From Pseudomonas syringae (GTDB lineage Bacteria; Pseudomonadota; Gammaproteobacteria; Pseudomonadales; Pseudomonadaceae): 64,000 nt of DNA. The stretch lies in NCBI RefSeq assembly GCF_001698815.1, contig NZ_LGSI01000050.1:1-64000 (forward strand), given 5' to 3'. Below the pieces are notes generated by a model that was not told the DNA's origin, searched no databases, and worked only from the letters and a program-made list of their open reading frames with translations. Shown piece after piece: positions 1 through 9,318 of this stretch; the first letter of the stretch is position 1; every line of letters starts with the position of its first letter. Made by a program: the position numbers and the translations under genes.

Positions 1-104
1 GCTCACCGAGGCGACTGATTCGCGGGCAAGGTGGAGCGCCACCCCGGTCGCTGCAACGAGTGCTAATCTGCCGAACCTGAAATCCACAGACCAGGCTCAA
101 CCCA
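1..104. other. Window edge upstream of the acetyltransferase gene
   Basis: No complete gene. A degenerate REP-like string (GATTCGCGGGCAAGG...GGAGCG) lies at about 18-35. Confidence 0.4.
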
Positions 105-539
105 ATGTTCACTATCCGCGTCATGACCATGGCCGACTACGATGCGGTCATCGACCTCATGAGCAAGACTCCAGGTATCTCGTTGCGTGACGCCGATTCT
201 CGCGAGGCGACCGCTCGTTACCTGCAACGCAATCCGGAAATGAGTTTCGTCGCCGAAGTAGGCGATGTGCTTGGCGCGTGCGTGATGTGCGGGCATGACG
301 GTCGCCGGGGTTATCTGCAGCACCTGGTGGTGCTTCCCGAATATCGACGTCAAGGCATTGCCAAATCATTGGTACAGCGTTGTCTTTCGAGTCTTGAGGC
401 GCAGGGCGTCCTTAAATGTCACCTTGATGTATTCAAGACCAATGAGGCGGCTGCGCAGTATTGGCAAGGCCAGGGCTGGCAGCGGCGAACCGACATTGAT
501 CGGTATTCGTTTACCCGGCCGGGGCATGACAACGCTTGA
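105..539 (+). CDS. GNAT family N-acetyltransferase
   Basis: Protein of 144 residues with the shape of a GNAT acetyltransferase, which moves an acetyl group from acetyl-CoA to an amine. The acetyl-CoA pyrophosphate loop is visible around residues 75-90 as VVLPEYRRQGIAKSLVQ, matching the family motif (R/Q)xxGxG/A. A following segment (LDVFKTNEAAAQYWQGQGW, about residues 105-123) is the usual final motif with the Tyr-Trp near the C terminus. The ribosome-binding site is weak, and a second ATG lies six codons downstream. The acceptor substrate cannot be told from sequence. It stands alone, upstream of katG on the same strand but 350 bases away. Confidence 0.85.
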   Translation: MFTIRVMTMADYDAVIDLMSKTPGISLRDADSREATARYLQRNPEMSFVAEVGDVLGACVMCGHDGRRGYLQHLVVLPEYRRQGIAKSLVQRCLSSLEAQGVLKCHLDVFKTNEAAAQYWQGQGWQRRTDIDRYSFTRPGHDNA

Positions 540-896
540 ATGACGCTTTCAGCACCTTCTCTCGGCGCCTGAACGCGTGGTCAGCTAACAGAGTATGACT
601 ATCAACAATTAATGCTCCGTCTATTAGAAACCTTCACAGTAGGCGACTAGGCTTGATCTACCGTTGGCGCAGGCCATCGGTTGACCTGATAGCAGGAGAG
701 AGGCATGAGCCAGGCGCCTGCTCTGCCACCGTGGACCGCCCTGTAGGCAAGCTGATTGCCAATCTCAAGAATTATTGTGTGGACACAACGGTAGATAAAC
801 CAGCAGCTGGTCCCGTGCCATTGATTCTATTCATCCTATCCCGTAGCTCAGACCGGCCCGGGCAATTGGATGAACACGACCAAAGGTAGCTCGCAC
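540..896. other. Intergenic region upstream of katG
   Basis: About 357 bases without a credible gene. The reading frames crossing it have no good ribosome-binding site and no recognisable protein. It must carry the katG promoter. I looked for the tetra-repeat of an OxyR site and found only partial ATAG/CTAT half-sites (for example near 619 and 826), not a convincing operator. Confidence 0.5.
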
Positions 897-3164
897 ATGG
901 CAAATGAATCGAAATGTCCGTTCAGTCAAGCGGCTGGCAGTGGCACCACGAATCGCGACTGGTGGCCGAATCAGCTGAACCTGAAGATTCTTCACCAGCA
1001 CTCGTCCTTGTCCGATCCCATGGACGAGAGCTTCAACTATTCCGAGGCGTTCAAGAGCCTCGACCTGGCAGCGGTCAAGCAGGACCTCCACGCGCTGATG
1101 ACCGAGTCCCAGGACTGGTGGCCAGCGGACTTTGGTCATTACGGGCCGCTGTTCATTCGCATGGCCTGGCACAGTGCAGGTACCTATCGCACCGGTGATG
1201 GTCGCGGCGGTGCCGGTGCCGGTCAGCAGCGTTTTGCGCCACTCAACAGCTGGCCGGATAACGTCAGTCTCGACAAGGCGCGCCGGCTGATCTGGCCGGT
1301 CAAGCAAAAGTACGGGCGGAGGATTTCCTGGGCCGACCTGATCGTGCTCACCGGCAACGTCGCGCTGGAGTCCATGGGTTTCAAGACCTTCGGTTTCTCG
1401 GGCGGTCGTCCGGACGTCTGGGAACCTGATGAAGACATATATTGGGGCTCGGAAAAAACCTGGCTGGGGGGTGATACCCGGTACGGCAAGGAAGCCCAGC
1501 CGCCGGGAGAAGGCGTGCTGGTGGCCGAAGCGGACAAACATGGCACCGAAGAAAGTCGCACCGACAACCAGGGTCGCAACCTGGAGAATCCTCTCGCCGC
1601 CGTACAAATGGGCCTGATCTACGTCAACCCTGAAGGCCCGGAAGGCAACCCGGATCCGGTGGCATCGGCGAAAGATATCCGCGAAACATTCGGTCGAATG
1701 GCGATGAATGACGAAGAAACTGTCGCGCTGATTGCCGGTGGCCACGCCTTCGGCAAGACTCACGGCGCCGGGCCTGCGGACAATGTCGGTGCTGAACCGG
1801 AGGCCGCTGGTCTGGAAGAGCAAGGCCTGGGCTGGAAGAATAGTTTCGGCACAGGCAAAGGCCCCGACACCATTACCAGCGGCCTTGAAGTGACCTGGAC
1901 TTCAACGCCGACCCAATGGAGCAATCAATACCTGGAAAACCTGTTCGGTTTTGAATGGGAGCTGACCAAGAGCCCGGCCGGCGCCAATCAATGGCGACCA
2001 AAAGATGGCGCGGGTGCCGATACCGTGCCGGATGCCCATGACCCATCCAAGCGCCGCGCACCGTCCATGCTGACCTCGGACCTGGCCCTGCGCTTCGATC
2101 CGATCTATGAAAAAATCTCCCGGCGCTTCCTTGAGAACCCCGATCAGTTGAGCGATGCGTTCGCCCGCGCCTGGTTCAAACTGACCCACCGCGACATGGG
2201 GCCGCTGTCGCGCTACCTCGGCCCGGAAACACCGGCTGAAGAGCTGCTCTGGCAAGACCCGATTCCAGCGGTTGACCATGCTCTGGTCAATGAAGCCGAC
2301 ATCGCCGCGCTTAAAAGCAAACTACAAGCCAGCGGCTTGTCGGTTGGGCAACTGGTCTCCACCGCCTGGGCGGCGGCTTCGACTTTCCGTGGCTCGGACA
2401 AGCGTGGTGGCGCCAATGGCGGGCGGCTGCGTCTGGCACCGCAGAAGTTCTGGCAGGCCAACCAGCCTGAGCAACTGGCGAGCGTGCTGGAAACCCTTGA
2501 AGGGATCCAGGCCGAATTCAATCAGGCGCAGTCTGGCGGCAAAAAGATTTCGCTGGCCGACCTGATCGTACTGGGCGGCTGTGCGGGCATCGAACAGGCG
2601 GCGAAAAATGCCGGGCAAACCCTGACCGTGCCGTTTGCGCCGGGGCGCATGGACGCTTCCCAAGAGCAGACAGATGTGGACTCGTTCGGCTTCCTCGAAC
2701 CCGCTGCCGATGGCTTCCGTAACTACGCCAAAGGCCGCTACAGCCTTTCGGCCGAGGCATTGCTGATCGACAAGGCCCAGCTGCTGACGCTCACCGCGCC
2801 GGAAATGACCGTGCTGCTTGGCGGCCTGCGAGTCTTGAACATCAACGATCGACAAAGCCCTCATGGGGTTTTCACCAGTCGGCCCGAAGCGTTGACCAAT
2901 GACTTCTTCATCAATCTGCTGGACATGAGCACCGAGTGGAAGCCTGTTTCTGATACCGCGGCGGAGTTTGAAGGGCGTGATCGCAAAACCGGTGAGGTGA
3001 AATGGACGGGCACCCGGGTAGATCTGGTCTTCGGTTCTCACGCGCAGCTACGGGCGCTGGCGGAAGTCTATGCCAGCTCGGACGCGCAAGAGAAGTTCGT
3101 CAAAGACTTCGTGGCTGCCTGGGACAAGGTGATGAATCTGGATCGTTTTGATCTGAAGGTGTGA
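897..3164 (+). CDS. katG: Catalase-peroxidase KatG
   Basis: Bifunctional haem catalase-peroxidase of 755 residues, which removes hydrogen peroxide and oxidises small donors. The N terminus reads ESKCPF and the protein covers both the haem domain and the degenerate C-terminal domain, the full length for the family. The distal pocket is visible as RMAWHSAGTYR, with Arg88, Trp91 and His92. The MGLIYVNPEGPEG stretch carries the Tyr of the Met-Tyr-Trp adduct, and IAGGHAFGKTHG holds the proximal His. I chose the ATG at 897 because AAAGGTAG precedes it at good spacing; an in-frame ATG at 870 has a poorer site. It is probably monocistronic and followed by a strong hairpin. Confidence 0.97.
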   Translation: MANESKCPFSQAAGSGTTNRDWWPNQLNLKILHQHSSLSDPMDESFNYSEAFKSLDLAAVKQDLHALMTESQDWWPADFGHYGPLFIRMAWHSAGTYRTGDGRGGAGAGQQRFAPLNSWPDNVSLDKARRLIWPVKQKYGRRISWADLIVLTGNVALESMGFKTFGFSGGRPDVWEPDEDIYWGSEKTWLGGDTRYGKEAQPPGEGVLVAEADKHGTEESRTDNQGRNLENPLAAVQMGLIYVNPEGPEGNPDPVASAKDIRETFGRMAMNDEETVALIAGGHAFGKTHGAGPADNVGAEPEAAGLEEQGLGWKNSFGTGKGPDTITSGLEVTWTSTPTQWSNQYLENLFGFEWELTKSPAGANQWRPKDGAGADTVPDAHDPSKRRAPSMLTSDLALRFDPIYEKISRRFLENPDQLSDAFARAWFKLTHRDMGPLSRYLGPETPAEELLWQDPIPAVDHALVNEADIAALKSKLQASGLSVGQLVSTAWAAASTFRGSDKRGGANGGRLRLAPQKFWQANQPEQLASVLETLEGIQAEFNQAQSGGKKISLADLIVLGGCAGIEQAAKNAGQTLTVPFAPGRMDASQEQTDVDSFGFLEPAADGFRNYAKGRYSLSAEALLIDKAQLLTLTAPEMTVLLGGLRVLNINDRQSPHGVFTSRPEALTNDFFINLLDMSTEWKPVSDTAAEFEGRDRKTGEVKWTGTRVDLVFGSHAQLRALAEVYASSDAQEKFVKDFVAAWDKVMNLDRFDLKV

Positions 3165-3173
3165 TAAACGAAT

Positions 3174-3203
3174 CAGGCAGCCTCGTGGAGGCGAGGCTGC
3201 CTG
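3174..3203 (+). terminator. Hairpin after katG
   Basis: A perfect 12-base-pair stem (CAGGCAGCCTCG with CGAGGCTGCCTG) and a six-base loop lie ten bases after the katG stop codon. There is no U-tract after it, so it may act as a bidirectional or transcript-stabilising hairpin rather than a classical terminator. Confidence 0.65.
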
Positions 3204-3270
3204 TGACTATCAAGTTGGACGAGGCAGCGACAAGCGGGGTTCGCTGCTACCTCGGGGTCGTGAATCACGA

Positions 3271-3537
3271 TCAGCTGTCCTGGTCGCTGTAGGCTTCAGT
3301 GGTGTATTCGAGGTTGTGGATGACACCCTTGTGATCGGTGTACACCATGTGCGACTCAACAGTGCCGCGGATCGGGTTGACGTTTTCAGCGGTGGTTATG
3401 CTGATGACTTTGTTGATGTCCAACGGTTCGGAGTAGGTGTACTGCTCAACCTCGGCGGCTGAAACGTTAGTGACATTGTCTTTGGCCGAGGCGAACACGC
3501 TGACCATCATGAGTGCGGCGAACAGTGGAGTTTTCAT
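3271..3537 (-). CDS. DUF2790 small secreted protein
   Basis: Small protein of 88 residues with an N-terminal signal peptide (MKTPLFAALMMVSVFASA) and the DUF2790 pattern (VEQYTYSEPLDINKVIS near the middle, then VYTDHKGVIHNLEY). DUF2790 proteins are common in Pseudomonas, often as several paralogs; their function is unknown. The ATG at 3537 has AAGGAAT at proper spacing, whereas the longer frame upstream has none. It is divergent from the OsmC gene. Probably periplasmic. Confidence 0.85.
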   Translation of the reverse strand: MKTPLFAALMMVSVFASAKDNVTNVSAAEVEQYTYSEPLDINKVISITTAENVNPIRGTVESHMVYTDHKGVIHNLEYTTEAYSDQDS

Positions 3538-3743
3538 GGTGTATTCCTTTAAGTTAAGAATGGTTGAAAGCAACGTTTCATTTCGTTTGCTTCTGGCACC
3601 GATTTTGTTCGCCTTCAGGGTTTTGCAGAAATAGTAACGAGCAATAGCTGGCATCAGTCGCGCTGATACATATTGGGTGCCCGCTCAATGAGTCCGCTTT
3701 TTAACGGACTTATCGAATCGAAAAACTTTCTTGGGAGGGAGCA

Positions 3744-4226
3744 ATGGCAGATAAAGCGCACGCGTACGAAGTCCGGGTGACTTGGGTTGGCAACGAGGGA
3801 ACAGGAACGTCGTCTTATCGGGGTTACAGCCGGGCGCACGTAATCACGGCTAAGGGAAAAGTACCCATTGAGGGGGCATCCGATCCCGTTTTTCGAGGAG
3901 ACCCCACACGCTGGAACCCGGAGGAATTGCTCTTGGCATCCTTATCTGCGTGCCACAAGCTTTGGTATCTTGGCCTTTGTGCTGAGGCCGGGATCGTTGT
4001 GGTGGCCTACGAGGACAACGCTCAAGGAACCATGGTCGAGGAGAGCGACGGCGCTGGTCAGTTCACCTCAGTTGTTTTGCGGCCGAAGGTGATCCTCGCA
4101 CCGGGGTCTGAAATCGCAAAAGCTCAGACTCTGCACAAAATAGCTCATGAGAAATGCTTCATTGCTCGTTCGGTAAACTTCCCAGTCAACCACGAACCCG
4201 AAATATCGATAAACCCAGGCGCTTAA
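3744..4226 (+). CDS. OsmC family peroxiredoxin-like protein
   Basis: Protein of 160 residues of the OsmC/Ohr superfamily, cytoplasmic thiol-dependent peroxidases that reduce organic hydroperoxides. The two redox cysteines are in the expected places: Cys70 in LLLASLSACHKLWYL and Cys138 in IAHEKCFIARSVN. The segment NPEELLLASLSAC is the family hallmark. A strong ribosome-binding site (GGGAGG) precedes the ATG. It lies near katG, so this corner of the window has two peroxide defences, although they are separate transcripts. Confidence 0.88.
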   Translation: MADKAHAYEVRVTWVGNEGTGTSSYRGYSRAHVITAKGKVPIEGASDPVFRGDPTRWNPEELLLASLSACHKLWYLGLCAEAGIVVVAYEDNAQGTMVEESDGAGQFTSVVLRPKVILAPGSEIAKAQTLHKIAHEKCFIARSVNFPVNHEPEISINPGA

Positions 4227-4445
4227 TTAACTAGAGAGCGTGATCCCGCATTTTCAACGCAAGGGCCTGTACCGCAAAGCGTACGAGGCTCCACGTTGCG
4301 CAAACAGTTAGGCTTGGACGAACTGCGCAACTGAAACCGCCGCTCCGCCTGAGTCGCGTGGCCCTTGTCGGCCTTCCGTGCATTCGACATGCTTGGCGAC
4401 TCTCGACGGCTCAACGCCGTCTGCTCGTCCTGTAGGAGAAGTTGC

Positions 4446-5036
4446 TTGAACAGTCACATCGCTCCGGTCGATCTCGCCAAGGCTTATCGACTCCTCAATC
4501 ACGGCCCGACCGTTCTGGTGTCTGCTGCCCACGACGGCGGTGTCGACGTGATGGCCGCCGCCTGGGCCTGCGCCCTGGATTTCATGCCGCCCAAACTGAC
4601 CGTAGTGCTGGATAAAGCCACGAAGACCCGGGAACTTGTCGAGCGTAGCGGCACGTTCGTTATTCAGGTGCCCACCGTGGCGCAGTTGCAGTTGACCCAT
4701 CAAGTAGGCACCACCAGCCTGAATGACGATCCGCAAAAGCTGGCTCATGCAGGCGTGGAGTGGGTTGATCTGGCGGGGCGGGACGTGCCTTGCGTAGCCG
4801 GATGTTCCGGCTGGCTGGTCTGCAAGCTGATTCCTGAGCCGCACAATCAGCAGGCTTACGATCTTTTTATCGGTGAAGTGGTTGGCGCCTGGTCCGACAC
4901 TCGCGTGTTCAGCGATGGGCATTGGCACTTTGAACACGCCGATCCGGCCTTGCGCAGCCTGCACTACATCGCTGGCGGGCATTTTTATGCGATTGGCGAA
5001 GTGCTCAATGTCGAGCCGGCTACCGAGAGTGACTGA
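4446..5036 (+). CDS. Flavin reductase family protein
   Basis: Protein of 196 residues with the flavin-reductase-like FMN-binding fold seen in NAD(P)H:flavin oxidoreductases and related flavoproteins. Visible features are the start of the FMN-binding barrel (TVLVSAAHDGGVDVMAAAW), the PPKLTVVLDKATKTREL segment, and the C-terminal HYIAGGHFYAIGEV. I chose a TTG start at 4446 because GGAG lies about ten bases upstream; the reading frame is open further upstream, but that part looks noncoding. Its 3' end overlaps the 3' end of the convergent desaturase by 52 bases. It could supply reduced flavin or be a stand-alone flavoprotein; the substrate is unknown. Confidence 0.8.
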   Translation: MNSHIAPVDLAKAYRLLNHGPTVLVSAAHDGGVDVMAAAWACALDFMPPKLTVVLDKATKTRELVERSGTFVIQVPTVAQLQLTHQVGTTSLNDDPQKLAHAGVEWVDLAGRDVPCVAGCSGWLVCKLIPEPHNQQAYDLFIGEVVGAWSDTRVFSDGHWHFEHADPALRSLHYIAGGHFYAIGEVLNVEPATESD

Positions 5037-6004
5037 CGATTCGGCATGACATTGGTTGTCGAGCCTGAATGCCAGGGATGCTGCGGGCTGTCGATGGGTC
5101 GCAAGCCGTGACGCTGAAACAGTTCGCCATAGCCGTTGACCAGAAACTGGCCACTGCGGCGCAACCAGTCCTCGCGGCGCTCGGCGTAGACCTTCGGCAG
5201 CAAATACCAGGGCAGGCCGGGCAGGTCATGATGGACCAGATGCAAGTTCAGGTTCAGGAACAGCCAGCGCCACGGCCAGCCCGCCTCGTTGATCACCGAA
5301 CGTTGTTCCGGTGCCTGGGCGGGGCGGTGTTCGTAGTAGGAACGCACCATGGATAACCCCAAAGCGAGCACGCTGGACAGCAGATAACCGACTATCGGCA
5401 GCTCGCCATGCAGGTTGACGAACGCCAGCACCGCGACCACGCACGCGCCATGGCTGAGCCACATTAGCCAGGCTTGCAGCACGCCGTGCCGCAGCCTTGA
5501 AGACTCTTCGACAACCAGACCGCCCAGCGCCAGGGCGGGGCCCACCAGCAGGCGCCCGTACAAGGTTTTATTCAGCCAGTGCACAGCGCGCCGCAAAACG
5601 CCGCTGCGCTGCCAGGCCTGGGCGTCAAGGTAGCGACTTTCCGGGTCCATCTGTGGCCGGGTCAATTCTTCGTCGCGATGGTGCAGCAGATGGCTGTCGC
5701 GATACAGGGTGTAGGGATACCAGATCGCCAGCGGCGCATAACCCAAGAGTTTATTCAGCCAGCGCCAAGGGGAAGGGTGACCATGCAGCATCTCATGCTG
5801 CAACGACATCCAGAAGGTGATGACCGGAATCAACAGCAGCAGCGTCAGTGTCTGGCCCAATAGCGGCGCGTAATGAATCAGGCTGAACCATGCCGAATAA
5901 GTGCCGAGCAACAGTAGCCAGGTGGGCCAGTCGCTGCGGGCAGTCCAGGAGGCGTGCAGCTCAAGGATGCGAGTGCGGTGTGCGGCGTCGAGGTAGTTAC
6001 ACAT
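4985..6004 (-). CDS. Membrane fatty acid desaturase
   Basis: Integral membrane di-iron desaturase or hydroxylase of about 339 residues. All three histidine boxes are present: HEMLHG (His70/His74), HLLHHR (His105-109) and HLVHHD (His255-259). Hydrophobic stretches at about 28-66, 155-190 and 203-222 fit membrane hairpins. Members introduce a double bond or hydroxyl into lipid-linked acyl chains or carotenoid-like substrates, using electrons from a ferredoxin or reductase. The ATG at 6004 gives a normal family N terminus but has a poor ribosome-binding site; a TTG at 6076 is an alternative. It converges on and overlaps the flavin reductase gene. Confidence 0.85.
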   Translation of the reverse strand: MCNYLDAAHRTRILELHASWTARSDWPTWLLLLGTYSAWFSLIHYAPLLGQTLTLLLLIPVITFWMSLQHEMLHGHPSPWRWLNKLLGYAPLAIWYPYTLYRDSHLLHHRDEELTRPQMDPESRYLDAQAWQRSGVLRRAVHWLNKTLYGRLLVGPALALGGLVVEESSRLRHGVLQAWLMWLSHGACVVAVLAFVNLHGELPIVGYLLSSVLALGLSMVRSYYEHRPAQAPEQRSVINEAGWPWRWLFLNLNLHLVHHDLPGLPWYLLPKVYAERREDWLRRSGQFLVNGYGELFQRHGLRPIDSPQHPWHSGSTTNVMPNRQSLSVAGSTLSTSPIA

Positions 6005-6106
6005 AGGGCAAGTGACCAGATTCTCGGCATTCGGGATGACGTGGCGGCCAGTGGTCTGGTAGACGCACCCTATCAAGCTTTGTTATGCATGAATAATCAC
6101 TTATCC

Positions 6107-6124
6107 ATAGCTTTATATAGCTAT
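6107..6124. promoter_or_regulatory. AT-rich inverted repeat upstream of the desaturase
   Basis: ATAGCT, a six-base spacer, then AGCTAT, about 100 bases upstream of the desaturase start within a 400-base gene-free stretch (6005-6401). It may be an operator, or simply an AT-rich promoter element. Nothing else definite is seen in this stretch. Confidence 0.3.
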
Positions 6125-6401
6125 TTAGAATTAATAAGCGTGCCTTGACGTGTGGATAGAGCGTTACCGCTAGCCAGACCGGACTGAACTCGGAAGAAAA
6201 AGCAGGGGTCTACCGTTTCCACTTATCGTTTGGGACAGCCCAGATGTCCGAACCATCGACCGGTAGCTCCGGCAAATTGTTTACGTTAGGGAGATCGAGC
6301 CTGTGACGCGTATTGTTTCGATCGTGAACTGGCGTAACGTTGGCCGGAGTGCTCACGCCAAGGCCGGCGATGCCACACGATCCTACTGGAGACCACAGCA
6401 C

Positions 6402-6626
6402 ATGAACGTCGACGAAGAAACCGTACGTCAGCTGGCGACAATGATCTGGGAAACCGAGGGTAAACCCGAGGGCCATCACGAGCGCCACTGGCAGATGGCG
6501 ACCAAACTGGCCGAATCAGTGGCAATGACGCCTTCTCGCAGTGTCGACCGGGCCGCCGTCGAGGCATTGTTGCCCGACGCGGATCCGCATGACCCCGATC
6601 TGTCTGAAAAGCCGGGCCCCGAGTGA
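6402..6626 (+). CDS. DUF2934 domain small protein
   Basis: Protein of 74 residues with the DUF2934 pattern: VRQLATMIWETEGKPEG followed by HWQMATKLAESV. These short proteins are of unknown function and often sit near stress-related genes. The ATG at 6402 follows GGAG at about ten bases; the upstream extension of the frame has no family similarity. It is convergent with the next small gene, 29 bases away. Confidence 0.75.
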   Translation: MNVDEETVRQLATMIWETEGKPEGHHERHWQMATKLAESVAMTPSRSVDRAAVEALLPDADPHDPDLSEKPGPE

Positions 6627-6655
6627 AGCTGACGTCGCGGCGCTGAAGCGTCTGA

Positions 6656-6943
6656 TCAGTGAACGGCGGTGGACGCGGTCACTGCTGGCATCATTGCTGC
6701 GGGTGCGAAAGCCTGTTCCATTTTGGCAATGCCCTTGACCCAAAAGCGCCGATGAGGCGTCTGGTCGGGTGCCAGCAGAGGCTGGGAAGACCATTGGTGC
6801 TGGCGCTTGGACTCCTCGCGGTAGGCCTTCCACTCCATCGCTTCAGCGGTCTCTTTCGCCGCTCGTTCATCGTCGAACCAGCCATGAATGTAGACTTCAC
6901 CTTGGTCGCGACCGTGCTCAACCAGCAAAAAAATAGTGTCCAT
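6656..6943 (-). CDS. Hypothetical protein
   Basis: Predicted soluble protein of 95 residues that starts MDTIFLLVEHGRDQGEVY. I do not recognise a family. The middle is rich in Trp, Gln and charged residues (MEWKAYREESKRQHQW), and no signal peptide or membrane segment is seen. The reading frame has normal codon use for this genome, and a start at 6943 fits better than the TTG/ATG pair at 6961-6964. It is convergent with the DUF2934 gene. The gene is likely real but no function can be given. Confidence 0.55.
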   Translation of the reverse strand: MDTIFLLVEHGRDQGEVYIHGWFDDERAAKETAEAMEWKAYREESKRQHQWSSQPLLAPDQTPHRRFWVKGIAKMEQAFAPAAMMPAVTASTAVH

Positions 6944-7158
6944 TGAATGCCTGTCTGTCATCAAAGCTGCGCGGGTGATTCCCGCGCTCTACAACTTGTA
7001 TCGGCAGGTGCAGCCAGACTTTAGTGGCTGCACGACCAGAAGACTGCAAAAAGGTTCACGGACTTAGCAAATCTCTTTCAAAGCAGGCGAGGAGAGGCGA
7101 GGGAGAGGTCTGTCGCAAGCATCCTGGCATCAGATACTTGCGACTGACCCATTGCGGT

Positions 7159-9282
7159 TTAGAACGTCACGCTTGCCGAAAGACGTGCTGTTCGCGGTTC
7201 ACCGACATTGACTTGCAGTTCGCCGCTGCCCGTATTTGACGGGTAGTAGTGTTTGTCGAACAGGTTGTCGACGTTGAACTGCAGGCGCGTCTTGTAGCCT
7301 TGGGTGGGCAGGTCCCAACGCAGGAATGCGTCGGCAACGGTGTAGCTGTCCATCCAGAAACTGTTGTCGTTGTCTCCCGGACGCTTGCCCACGTAACGGG
7401 CGCCGCTGCCGGCGTGCCACTGACCCGTGGTTTCCGGGAAGGCGAGATGGTGAGTCAGGTACAGGCTGGCGGTGTGCATGGGTGCGTTATTGAGACGGTT
7501 ACCTTCGTCGTCCGGATCGTCAAGAATCTCGGTGTGGGTGTAAGCGTAGGTACCGATCACGTCCCAGCGCGGCGCGATTTGTCCGGTAACGTCCAGTTCC
7601 AGCCCACGGGATCCCACCTTGCCTGCGGCTTCAGCAACGCTCACGCCATTGATCGTCGAGGTGGTCACGACGTTTTTCTTGACGATGTCGAACAGCGCCA
7701 GGTTGATGTTCAGCGCTTGTGACGGGTTGTATTTGGCACCGATTTCATAGCTGCGACCTTCCTCTGGATCAAAGGTATTGCCGACGTCGTCCACCGTGTC
7801 GTTGGGGACAAAGGAGCGGCTGTAGTTGCCATACAGCGACAGCGCTTCAGTGGGCTGATAGACCAGTCCGGCAAATGGAATGAACGTATCGCCGTTGTCG
7901 TCGCGGTTGAGCTGGTAAGACTTGCCCAGGCCCTGATCGCCGTACTGGTCGTAATGCTGCTGGCGACCGCCGAGGACCAGAATCCACTGCTGGTTCAAGT
8001 GCCAGTTATCCTTGAAATACACCGAAGTGGACGTCAGCTCGTTTCGCGCATTGCTCTGCGCCGCACTGACTACACTCGGTTCGGCCAGCTTGCCGTACTG
8101 CGGATCGTAGATGTTTATGTTCTGGGTGACGGTGTTGCGGTAGGTCTTGCCGCGATACTTGTCCGAAGCTTCGTTGTCGATGCCCACGAGCAGGTCATGC
8201 CGCTGACCGAACAACTGCTGTTCCCCTATGAAGTCCAGCGCGCTGTAGCGGCTTTCATAGTCGTAGTGGCCACCATTGGCCTGGCGGGTCAGCGTGCCAT
8301 TGCTGAGCTTGGTCGGCTGGGCGATCGAGAGACTGTAACGGTCGTTGTTCCAGCCATAGGTTGCCCGGGTTTTCCAGGTGTCACTGAGCTGGTACTCAAA
8401 TCGCGCCGTGGCGGTCTCGCTGATACCGACGGTTTTCGCCCAGCTTTCGTCCAGGCGTTTGCTGTAGCTGCCCGCTGCCGGACTGCCGTTGCTGAACACC
8501 GTACCGCGGTCGAACGGGCTGGAATAATCGTTGTATTCATAAGCCAGGGTCATGCTCGCGCGATCGCCGACCCAGCTCAGCGAAGGGGCGACCAGCGTAT
8601 TTTCATTGGTGCCGTAATTGCGCCAGTAGTCTTCATTGCCGCGCTCGGCCACCAACCGGTAGGCCAGACCGGTATCACCCAGAGGACCGGTCGTATCCAG
8701 GCCGAAAGTCCCGCCGCCTTCGCTGAAGGCCGAGCCCGAAAGAGTGGTTTGTTGGGTGAACTGCGGCTGCTTGCTGATGATGTTGATCATGCCGCCCGGT
8801 TCCGCTGCACCATAGAGCAGTGCTGCCGGCCCCTTGAGCACTTCGATGTGATCAGTGGTGGCGCCCACGTTATGGCCCACGACCGAGCGAATACCGTCGC
8901 GCAGGATGGAGCCGTCGTCGTTCGAACCAAAGCCGCGCTTGATCACGGCGTCCTTGCTATTGCCCAGGGTGTTGGTTTCCGACACGCCGCTGACGAACTT
9001 CATCGCGTCGTTCAGTGACTTGATCTGATAGTCATCCAGTGTCTGTTGAGTCACTGAATTCACCGTCTGTGCTTCATCCTTGACCGGCACTTCGGATTTG
9101 CTCGCGGTGCTGGTGGTCGCACGGGTGTAACCGGCATTTTGCGATTCGCCCGTAGCCTGAATGTCAGTAGCGCCCAATTCGGTTACCGAATCGTCCGCGT
9201 TGGATAGCGTGGGCAGCAGAACACAACCTAAGGCAAGCATGGCGCAGTGATAAGAACGCGGTCGGGTGAGCACTGAATTCAT
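7159..9282 (-). CDS. TonB-dependent siderophore receptor
   Basis: Outer-membrane beta-barrel receptor of 707 residues. An N-terminal signal peptide (about residues 1-32) is followed by the plug domain (QTVNSVTQQTLDDY, then VLKGPAALLYGAAEPGGMINIISK) and a long barrel ending in Phe (RTARLSASVTF). There is no N-terminal STN signalling domain, so it is not a sigma/anti-sigma-linked transducer. Sequence style is that of the hydroxamate siderophore receptors (FhuA/FhuE/FoxA group); the actual ligand is unknown. The ATG at 9282 puts the signal peptide at the very N terminus. A Fur-like box lies just upstream and a LysR gene is divergent. Confidence 0.9.
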   Translation of the reverse strand: MNSVLTRPRSYHCAMLALGCVLLPTLSNADDSVTELGATDIQATGESQNAGYTRATTSTASKSEVPVKDEAQTVNSVTQQTLDDYQIKSLNDAMKFVSGVSETNTLGNSKDAVIKRGFGSNDDGSILRDGIRSVVGHNVGATTDHIEVLKGPAALLYGAAEPGGMINIISKQPQFTQQTTLSGSAFSEGGGTFGLDTTGPLGDTGLAYRLVAERGNEDYWRNYGTNENTLVAPSLSWVGDRASMTLAYEYNDYSSPFDRGTVFSNGSPAAGSYSKRLDESWAKTVGISETATARFEYQLSDTWKTRATYGWNNDRYSLSIAQPTKLSNGTLTRQANGGHYDYESRYSALDFIGEQQLFGQRHDLLVGIDNEASDKYRGKTYRNTVTQNINIYDPQYGKLAEPSVVSAAQSNARNELTSTSVYFKDNWHLNQQWILVLGGRQQHYDQYGDQGLGKSYQLNRDDNGDTFIPFAGLVYQPTEALSLYGNYSRSFVPNDTVDDVGNTFDPEEGRSYEIGAKYNPSQALNINLALFDIVKKNVVTTSTINGVSVAEAAGKVGSRGLELDVTGQIAPRWDVIGTYAYTHTEILDDPDDEGNRLNNAPMHTASLYLTHHLAFPETTGQWHAGSGARYVGKRPGDNDNSFWMDSYTVADAFLRWDLPTQGYKTRLQFNVDNLFDKHYYPSNTGSGELQVNVGEPRTARLSASVTF

Positions 9283-9296
9283 TCCGTAAAAGATGT

Positions 9297-9318
9297 AAAT
9301 GAGAATGTTTATTATTAC
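9297..9318 (-). promoter_or_regulatory. Fur-like box upstream of the siderophore receptor
   Basis: The plus strand reads ATGAGAATGTTTATTATT. This resembles the pseudomonad Fur box, with the TGAGAAT half and an AT-rich second half; about 11 of 19 positions agree with the classic consensus. It lies 15-36 bases upstream of the receptor ATG, where Fur would block transcription when iron is plentiful. Confidence 0.55.

Noticed and set aside
653..889. Frame between the acetyltransferase and katG
   Set aside because: No ribosome-binding site, no family, and low coding character.
831..1823. Long minus-strand frame opposite katG
   Set aside because: It lies entirely in antisense to the well-supported katG; high GC gives long open frames on the opposite strand, and the translation has no family features.
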